64,000 bases of DNA from CAWANP01 sp963783445 (GTDB taxonomy: Bacteria; Chloroflexota; Anaerolineae; JAAYZQ01), in NCBI GenBank assembly GCA_963783445.1, contig CAWANP010000019.1:534872-598871 (forward strand), written 5' to 3'. Below are positions 58,450 through 64,000 of the stretch, one piece after another. Each line of letters begins with the position of its first letter. The first letter of the stretch is position 1. Under the pieces are notes generated by a model. It ran no database searches and was not told the origin of the DNA. It worked only from the letters and a program-made list of their open reading frames with translations. The translations under genes were made by a program, and so were the position numbers.

Positions 58450-58701
58450 ATGATCCACGCCATTCTGCTGACCTTTGGCGAGGAATCGGTCTTTGGCTTC
58501 TCACTGTTGATTCGCGCCATCCTGGTGATTCCCATCGTCACGTGCATCTTGAGTGTGGTAACGCTGACCTTGACATTGGTCGCCTGGGTGCGGGGACACG
58601 GGTCGTTCGTGGGCCGGCTCTACTACTCGCTGATTGCGCTGGCGTCGGTTCTCTTTGTGCTGTTTGCGGCCTATTGGAACATGGGGGGTTGGAGACTCTA
58701 A
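58450..58701 (+). pseudogene. Small membrane protein, likely C-terminal anchor of a serine hydrolase
   Basis: 83 residues with three hydrophobic segments (GFSLLIRAILVIPIVTCILSVV, VTLTLTLVAWVRG, LYYSLIALASVLFVLFAAYWN). The ending RLYYSLIALASVLFVLFAAYWNMG resembles the membrane tail found at the C-terminus of beta-lactamase-related serine hydrolases; the catalytic part is absent. No ribosome site. It is best read as a 3' remnant, though a free-standing small membrane protein cannot be excluded. Confidence 0.45.
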
Positions 58702-58810
58702 AAGGCGGTGACCATGAGGCTATGGCCTCTTCGTAGTCGGCGGCTGATTATTCCCATCCAAGTTGATTCGGGGTTCAAGCCAAGTTATCACAAAAAGAAG
58801 GAGATTCTCA

Positions 58811-59413
58811 ATGCTAATTCCAATAAAGGACGAAGTTCGACGCTCTCTGCCTGGTGATGATCTAGTGCCCAGTCCAAAGAGTGGGTACACACAGGCCATC
58901 ACCATCAAGGCCCCGAAATCTGAAGTCTGGCCCTGGTTGGTGCAGATTGGGTACAAGCGTGCAGGTTGGTACAGTCACGATTTTCTGCACCGCTTGGTGG
59001 GTGTAGCTGGTTGTGTGGATGATGAACGCTGTTCCGCAAAACGAATCATACCAGAGCTGCAAGACTTGGGGGTCGGGGATGTAATCGAGATAGCGCCAGG
59101 AATGGGATATACGGTAGCAGGTCTTGAGCCAGAGCAAGCGTTGATTCTGCAAAGCGTACTGGACACAGGCAAGTGGGAATCGGTGTCCAGCGATGATCCG
59201 TTGCCAGAGAAGTATCTCAGGTCGAGCTGGGTATGGTTTCTGGAAGAGATAGATGAAAAGACAACGCGGCTGATCGTTCGACTACGAAACGATCATGATC
59301 CTGGACTACTGAGTACATTGAGCACGGGCATCTCAAATGCACTGGGGAGAATGGTGATGCAGCCGAAGACGCTACGGGTGCTCAAGCAACGGGCAGAGAT
59401 GAGCGCTAGATAG
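58811..59413 (+). CDS. SRPBCC-fold (START/polyketide-cyclase-like) protein
   Basis: 200 residues from the ATG at 58811 after AAGAAGGAGATTCTCA. The helix-grip pattern is clear: YTQAITIKAPKSEVWPWLVQIGYKRAGWYSHDFLHRL at the N-terminus, GVGDVIEIAPGMGYTVAGLEPEQALILQS in the middle and SSWVWFLEEIDEKTTRLIVRLRND near the end. Proteins of this type bind hydrophobic ligands; enzymatic function is not evident. It stands alone, intact, among damaged neighbours. Confidence 0.72.
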   Translation: MLIPIKDEVRRSLPGDDLVPSPKSGYTQAITIKAPKSEVWPWLVQIGYKRAGWYSHDFLHRLVGVAGCVDDERCSAKRIIPELQDLGVGDVIEIAPGMGYTVAGLEPEQALILQSVLDTGKWESVSSDDPLPEKYLRSSWVWFLEEIDEKTTRLIVRLRNDHDPGLLSTLSTGISNALGRMVMQPKTLRVLKQRAEMSAR

Positions 59414-59728
59414 CAGCACCCCAGTTATCTGGGCAATCAGGCGGCCAAGGACGAGTATTGGTGTGACCGAGAACGAGAGAATTGCATTCGGCGTACTTGA
59501 GGCTTCGATGTGTCAAGCACCGTCCAATCAACCGACAGGGACGGGCGTCCGGTTGCTGCTGCTGTCGCGGAAGACAGTGATAGGGGCAAAGCGGGAGTAG
59601 ATGCCTCAATGTCTGACATTGCGCGTACCATCCAGTTGCCCCAAATTTCCGATATGAGGACAATCTTGCCATTGCCCAGAAACACAGATGCTACTACCTG
59701 TAACGATACGTCCATCCAGTTGCCGTAG

Positions 59729-59860
59729 ATTGAGCAGGAGTCACATCAAACAGCGCTATCGGGGAGTCGCAGCGCCACGTGCGAGCGCGCTTCTGTTGCC
59801 CAGTTCATGACACTTGTGTGAGGACTATGCGTGGCCAGGTCAACCCCCTGGACAGGCGTG
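59729..59860 (-). repeat. Copy B of the integrase-end repeat
   Basis: Gap-free diverged copy of 49550-49675, in the same orientation, without any integrase catalytic region next to it. It lies in the 744-base gap 59414-60157, which otherwise holds a promoter-like site (59921-59949) and a palindrome (60105-60116). It may be a relic of a second integrase gene or an old boundary of the accessory region. Confidence 0.55.
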
Positions 59861-59920
59861 TACCTGGTCGAGCAGTCCTTTGGGTTGTTGCGTCATCACG
59901 CATCTCCGGACATTCTGCAA

Positions 59921-59949
59921 TTGCCCAAGGAAGGCAGGTGTGATACAAT
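59921..59949 (+). promoter_or_regulatory. Sigma70-type promoter upstream of the PNPOx-like gene
   Basis: TTGCCC, 17 bases, TACAAT. It would give a leader of about 200 bases to the gene at 60158. Confidence 0.4.
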
Positions 59950-60104
59950 GTCACTGGTGCTGGATAGAGTCCTTGCAGGGAGCCATTGCATAGAAAAACT
60001 CTAGAGTATGTGAATTCTGGGTTCTTTTACGCATTTATGCTCTGTAGCCACTAGCTCAGACCGCTTGTGCAGAGGAATTCTGTGAAGGTATATGTGCGTT
60101 GTGA

Positions 60105-60116
60105 TTGAACGTTCAA
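60105..60116. promoter_or_regulatory. Palindromic operator candidate
   Basis: TTGAACGTTCAA, a perfect 12-base palindrome 42 bases before the PNPOx-like start codon. It resembles TetR-type half sites (GAACG-CGTTC). Confidence 0.4.
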
Positions 60117-60157
60117 CGATGACACGAAAGAAAGAGGACAAAAAACGGAGGATGCAA

Positions 60158-60580
60158 ATGTCTGCAGAATTAGTGGAGTACTTTAATACCAATCAAGCAA
60201 GGCTCGGTACACTCAGCACGGCAAGCAAGGCAGGAAAAGTAAATGTGGCTCATTTTGGCTCCCCTCGCATGAGCGACGAAAAAACGATTGTTATGGCAAT
60301 TGGCCAGAATCGCACGTTCGCCAATCTCCAGGAAAATCCGAATGCCGTCTTTATGATCATGGAGCCGGGAGGGGCTCCTCCCGAATGGCACGGGGTCAGA
60401 GTCTACCTCAAGATGACAGCGTGTCAGACCTCAGGGGAGATGCTTGACACCATACGCAGTAACATTGCCAAGGCCGCTGGAGAAGATGCCGCCAACATGA
60501 TGCATGCTGCCGTGGTCTTTGACATCCAAGAAATCAGGCCCGTTGCCGACTTTGGACAGGGTTGGGAGCACTTGATTTGA
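60158..60580 (+). CDS. Pyridoxamine-5'-phosphate-oxidase-like (split-barrel flavin) protein
   Basis: 140 residues from the ATG at 60158; the GGAGG at 60147-60151 has correct spacing for it and is too close for the ATG at 60152. The split-barrel pattern is present: LGTLSTASKAGKVNVAHFGSPRMSDEKTIVMAIGQNRTFANLQENPNAVFMIMEPG, followed by WHGVRVYLKMTACQTSGEML. Members bind FMN, F420 or heme; a role in small-molecule reduction is usual but unproven. Single gene with its own promoter-like site. Confidence 0.8.
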   Translation: MSAELVEYFNTNQARLGTLSTASKAGKVNVAHFGSPRMSDEKTIVMAIGQNRTFANLQENPNAVFMIMEPGGAPPEWHGVRVYLKMTACQTSGEMLDTIRSNIAKAAGEDAANMMHAAVVFDIQEIRPVADFGQGWEHLI

Positions 60581-60634
60581 GCAGACATCCATTGCGCTAG
60601 TATATACTCAAGGATGTCGTGATTTGTGGTTTTT

Positions 60635-60667
60635 CAGGAGTGCGAAAGCGCAGCTTTCGCACTCCTG
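60635..60667. terminator. Perfect 15-bp hairpin
   Basis: CAGGAGTGCGAAAGC, loop GCA, GCTTTCGCACTCCTG. It lies 55 bases after the PNPOx-like stop and 110 bases before the next start, so it probably ends the first transcript. TTGGGTTGTTG follows rather than a pure T-run. In design (arms around a three-base centre) it resembles the dispersed palindromes at 23606 and 63758. Confidence 0.6.
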
Positions 60668-60776
60668 TTGGGTTGTTGCGATTGCCATTATAGAAAGTGT
60701 CGGGAATCGCGCCGCATAGGCCAAGTAGGAGAAAACACGAGTTTCGATGCTTTTCAGGAAACCCAAGGAGACGGCC

Positions 60777-62417
60777 ATGAGAGCTCAAGAGATCATGATC
60801 CGGATGCGCGATGGTGTGCGCCTGCAGAATTACCTTTACCTGCCTCCAGGCCAGGGGCCCTTCCCCGCCCTTCTGGCGCGGTGCATGTATGGCGCCGACA
60901 AGGTCGAGGATAGGGCCCGATTCTGGGCGGATAGAGGATATGTGGTTCTGCTGCAGAATATCCGCGGCCGTCATGGATCCGAGGGCGGACCGGTCGGCCG
61001 GAACGATTTTGCTAAAGATGGCTACGATACGATGGACTGGATGGTAGCCCAAGCCTGGTGCAACCATCGTATCGGTACGTTCGGCCGTTCCGCTTTGGCC
61101 CGAGTCCAGGTGGCAACCGCCTTCCTGGCTCATCCGGCGCACCTGGCCATGGCTCCGGTAGTTCTTCCCTACAAGATGATGAGCCGTTTGGGTGGGGCCA
61201 TCATGTTCAGCCAGATACCCCAGTGGATGTACATGGCCCAGAGTGGGCGCGAGCTGAATCCGGTTGAGACGGTCGAGTGGATGCCCCACCTGTTCAAGCT
61301 GCCGGTCACCAGTGTGCTGGATGACCTGGGCGGGCCCCTGGACCAGTACCGGGAGATCGTCACAAACGCTCACGAGAACTATTTCAGCGATCCGCTACGT
61401 CCTGAAAAGTTTGAGGCTCTGCGGACCCCCAACCTCATGGTCACGGGCTGGTATGACCACTGCGGCACCGGGCCGGTCGACTTTTACATGGACACGATGG
61501 CGCACGCCTCAGAGGAGCAAAAGCGGAACACGCATCTGATTGTTGGCCCGTGGGATCACAGCGTCGCCGGGGATGAAGCACGTGAATACGATTTTGGACC
61601 TCAGGCTGATCTGGACCATTCGGCCATAGAGGCGGCGTTTTTCGAGCACCATCTCAAGGGCCAGCCACCCGCCGAAGCACTGGCGCCGGTCAAGATCTTT
61701 GTGATGGGCAGGAACGAGTGGCGCGATGAGCAGGAATGGCCGCTGGCACACGCCCAGGAGACAAAGCTCTATCTCCACAGCGATGGGGACGTTGCCGGAG
61801 CCTGGGTCCGGGGCAGCCTCTCCCTGGATCCGCCAGGCGAAGAGCGCCCGGACCGCTTCACCTATGATCCGGCTGATCCGGTGCCGACCTGGGGCGGAGC
61901 CAACAGCGCTCCGGCCAGAGTACTGGCGATGAAACGGGGCGCCCGTGACCAGCGCATCACCCTCTATCGCAGGGATGTCCTGACCTTCTACAGCGATCCG
62001 CTGCAAGCGCCCCTTGAGGTGACGGGAATGCTCAAACTGGTGCTGTATGCCGCCAGCTCTGCCGTAGATACCGACTTTACAGCGAAACTCATGGATGTCG
62101 CCCCTGACGGGAATGCCCGCCTGCTCTCCGATGGTGTCGTCCGGGCCCGGTTCCGCAACGACCTGGGAACTCCCGAGTTTATCGAGCCTGGGGCCGTCTA
62201 CCGCTACGAGATCGATCTGTGGTCCACCAGCAATGAGTTTCAGCCGGGACACCGTATTGCCTTGGCCATATCGAGCAGCAACTTTCCGCGGATCAACAGG
62301 AATCTGAATACTGGAGGCGACAACGAACGGGATAGCGATTTTGTCGCTGCGAACCAGACCATATTCCATGATTCGCGGTATCCGTCGCACCTTGTCCTGC
62401 CTGTGATCGAGTCCTGA
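60777..62417 (+). CDS. CocE/NonD-family hydrolase
   Basis: 546 residues from the ATG at 60777, which has CCAAGGAGACGGCC before it. Alpha/beta-hydrolase of the cocaine-esterase/X-Pro dipeptidase S15 group: IMIRMRDGVRLQNYLYLPPGQGPFPALLARCMYG, then FWADRGYVVLLQNIRGRHGSEG, the nucleophile region IGTFGRSALARVQVATA (Ser; the usual GGSY is GRSA), Asp in VTGWYDHCGTG and His in VGPWDHSVAG. The C-terminal jelly-roll domain has LKLVLYAASSAVDTDFTAKLMDVAPDG. Substrates in the family are esters and beta-lactam or peptide amides; this one cannot be assigned. Confidence 0.88.
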   Translation: MRAQEIMIRMRDGVRLQNYLYLPPGQGPFPALLARCMYGADKVEDRARFWADRGYVVLLQNIRGRHGSEGGPVGRNDFAKDGYDTMDWMVAQAWCNHRIGTFGRSALARVQVATAFLAHPAHLAMAPVVLPYKMMSRLGGAIMFSQIPQWMYMAQSGRELNPVETVEWMPHLFKLPVTSVLDDLGGPLDQYREIVTNAHENYFSDPLRPEKFEALRTPNLMVTGWYDHCGTGPVDFYMDTMAHASEEQKRNTHLIVGPWDHSVAGDEAREYDFGPQADLDHSAIEAAFFEHHLKGQPPAEALAPVKIFVMGRNEWRDEQEWPLAHAQETKLYLHSDGDVAGAWVRGSLSLDPPGEERPDRFTYDPADPVPTWGGANSAPARVLAMKRGARDQRITLYRRDVLTFYSDPLQAPLEVTGMLKLVLYAASSAVDTDFTAKLMDVAPDGNARLLSDGVVRARFRNDLGTPEFIEPGAVYRYEIDLWSTSNEFQPGHRIALAISSSNFPRINRNLNTGGDNERDSDFVAANQTIFHDSRYPSHLVLPVIES

Positions 62418-62594
62418 ATCTGTGGTCTGTGCATCTGAATCCCCCCACGCTTTGACGCCACGCTGGATGCCGTGATACAATGGACTCTATGGGCATGTGG
62501 CGCGAGCCGGCGCGCCCTTGGACCCAAGACGGCGGGGCCGGTACCAGCAAGATGGTACAGAAGCCCCACAGGTTTTGCCAGCGGAGGAGAGAGG

Positions 62595-63746
62595 ATGATC
62601 CAGCAATTGGAGGGCTTGAGGGTTGCCGTGCTATTGGAGCGCGGCGTCAATGAAGTTGAGTTCCACTACAGCCGGCTGCGCATGCGCGAAGCAGGGGCCG
62701 AGGTGGTGGTTGTCGGCAACGAGCAGCTTGAGTACGTCGGGGAGAACCACGGCTGGACACAGGCCGACATAACGATTGACCAGGCGGACTCTGCCAAGTT
62801 TGACGGTGTCCTGATCCCCGGCGGCCTGGCACCGGAAAAGCTGCGCCAGAACCCCAGGGTGATCGCCTTTGTCCGCCAACTGTACAACCGGGGCAAGGTC
62901 TGTGCCGCCATCTGCCACGGCCAGCAGGTTCTGATCTCAGCCGGGTTGCTCAGGGGCCGGAAGGCTGTCGCGGCCTGGAGCATGGTGGACGATCTGATTT
63001 ACACCGGCGCAGTCCATGACCCCGAGGCCCGCGCCATCCGTGATGGCACCCTGGTCACCGGCCGTTTCCCCTTTGACCTGCCCCACTTTTGCCCCCTGGT
63101 CCTGGAAGCATTTGCCGATGTCGAAGGCCGGCCTGCGCCCGAAGGGGTGGGCGAGCGCCTGCGGGGCAAAATCTTTGGCATCGTGGTCGATGATGCCACC
63201 AGCGACATGCAGGTCTTTTACCCCCAGTATCGCATCCAGGAGGAAGGGGGCACGGCCCTGTTGCTGGGCCGCCAGGAAGGCATGACGGTCCGCCTGGGCA
63301 ATCCTGCCTGGGAATGGGCCGACTATGGCGGGCATACGGCCACGGTGGACAGGGCTCTGGAAGATACGGGCGCTGTGGACTCGCACGATTTCCCCTTCGA
63401 GGAGAAACTACGGGCGGTGCGGGCATCGCAACTGGACGGGCTCATTGTACCCGGCGGATTGGGCACGTGGATGGTCAGGGGACATCCCGGCCTGAAGAAG
63501 CTGATCCGGGAAATGGCTGCTGCGAGCAAGCCCATTGCCGCCATCGAGCGCGGCCCCAAGATCCTGCTCTCGGCGGGCATTCTGCCAGGCCGTACCGTGA
63601 CCTGCAGCCCGGAGATGCGCGATGATCTCCTCGCTGCTGGCATAGACTACCGGGATGAGGCCCTGGTCCGCGACGGTTATCTGCTCACCTGTCAGGGTAC
63701 GGAGGACTTGCCCCTGTGGGGGCGTAGCTGGATGGAGCTCTATTGA
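62595..63746 (+). CDS. Tandem DJ-1/PfpI-domain protein, second domain without nucleophile
   Basis: 383 residues from the ATG at 62595 (AGGAGAGAGG before it). Two PfpI domains in tandem. Domain 1 (about 5-185): VAVLLERGVNEVEFHYSRLRMREAGAEVVVVG, FDGVLIPGGLAPEKLR and nucleophile elbow KVCAAICHGQQVLISAGLLRGRKAVAA, with Cys-His intact. Domain 2 (about 195-380): KIFGIVVDDATSDMQVFYPQYRIQEEGGTALLLG, LDGLIVPGGLGTWMVRGHPG and KPIAAIERGPKILLSAGILPGRTVTC, where the Cys-His of the elbow is replaced by Glu-Arg. Domain 1 could act as glyoxalase, deglycase or peptidase; domain 2 is probably structural or regulatory. Confidence 0.85.
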   Translation: MIQQLEGLRVAVLLERGVNEVEFHYSRLRMREAGAEVVVVGNEQLEYVGENHGWTQADITIDQADSAKFDGVLIPGGLAPEKLRQNPRVIAFVRQLYNRGKVCAAICHGQQVLISAGLLRGRKAVAAWSMVDDLIYTGAVHDPEARAIRDGTLVTGRFPFDLPHFCPLVLEAFADVEGRPAPEGVGERLRGKIFGIVVDDATSDMQVFYPQYRIQEEGGTALLLGRQEGMTVRLGNPAWEWADYGGHTATVDRALEDTGAVDSHDFPFEEKLRAVRASQLDGLIVPGGLGTWMVRGHPGLKKLIREMAAASKPIAAIERGPKILLSAGILPGRTVTCSPEMRDDLLAAGIDYRDEALVRDGYLLTCQGTEDLPLWGRSWMELY

Positions 63747-63753
63747 AGGCTCT

Positions 63754-63810
63754 AGTAGGACAAGATGGCATCTTGTCCCTGAACCGGGCAAGTTGGCAAC
63801 TTGCCCTACT
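63754..63810. repeat. Composite palindromic repeat
   Basis: Two perfect hairpins in series: GGACAAGAT-GGC-ATCTTGTCC (63758-63778) and GGGCAAGTT-GGC-AACTTGCCC (63786-63806), enclosed by AGTAGG and CCTACT, which pair with each other. It lies just after the PfpI gene. The remaining 190 bases to the window end show no gene. Confidence 0.75.
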
Positions 63811-64000
63811 ATAGGCTGCCCAGGGAATTGACTCATCTTCCTCCCTTGAGGATCCCAATGGGCACAAAGCTGAGTGGCGCCCCGCGCCATAGAACCGTCA
63901 GGGTGCCGGCCTCCCGAGGAGCGTGTTTCTGACACACAGAATGGCACCCTGCGACAAGGATCGCTCAGAAGGCTACGGGGCTACCGGTTAGGCGAGAACG

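Noticed and set aside
58385..58450. GTCTAAC and CCCTAAC words as attC ends
   Set aside because: No GTTRRRY partner or long stem lies within 150 bases.
1..64000. tRNA or rRNA genes
   Set aside because: No T-loop (GGTTCRAATCC) with matching acceptor stem and no rRNA-like conserved stretch was noticed by eye; a covariance search was not possible.

Overview
The window looks like a GC-rich chromosome segment from an uncultured Chloroflexota bacterium (Anaerolineae/Caldilineae type). This is an inference from the gene style: a MalT-type LuxR regulator, glutamate-mutase MutL, opine dehydrogenases, PEP-synthase/rifampicin-phosphotransferase-like enzymes, and short palindromic repeats. No rRNA, tRNA or CRISPR array was seen. 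About 35 reading-frame breaks are visible. In most of them conserved protein sequence continues in another frame one base away, while many long genes nearby are intact. I read this as a mixture of consensus errors and real decay. I label frame-broken genes as pseudogenes and say where single-base errors would restore them.

Layout. 0-5 kb: opine dehydrogenase tail, a B12-dependent mutase, its MutL-type ATPase partner and a cupin. 5-9.2 kb: a molybdopterin-oxidoreductase fragment joined to a nitroreductase tail. That tail is split by an IS256-family element, which is itself split by an IS66-family element; target duplications are visible for both. 9.2-13.2 kb: methyltransferase, CruF-like membrane protein, second opine dehydrogenase, metallo-beta-lactamase-fold hydrolase. 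13.4-21.1 kb: xylulokinase and a PA14-bearing GH3 beta-glucosidase, divergent from a MalT-like regulator. 21.2-28 kb: a small protein and three tandem PEP-utilising enzymes, only the last of which has a complete ATP-grasp domain. 28.4-36 kb: MFS exporter, then a TetR-headed locus with a two-ATPase ABC protein carrying a cyclic-nucleotide-binding domain, a lipase and an FtsX-type permease.

36-45.2 kb: patatin, then a same-strand run of amidohydrolase, amidinotransferase, carbon-nitrogen hydrolase, iron-sulfur flavoprotein remnant, DDAH/arginine-deiminase-like enzyme, M20 amidohydrolase and glutamine amidotransferase. This suggests guanidino or amide nitrogen metabolism. 45.2-49.3 kb: a MarR-ABC-ABC exporter operon with overlapping start and stop codons and a palindromic operator.

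49.5-60 kb: an integron-type integrase on the minus strand, and beyond its 5' end a plus-strand run of short unrelated genes and gene fragments. The first of these is followed by a convincing attC-like site. A diverged copy of the sequence downstream of the integrase recurs at 59.7 kb and may bound the region. 60-64 kb: PNPOx-like protein, CocE/NonD hydrolase, a double PfpI protein and a composite palindromic repeat.
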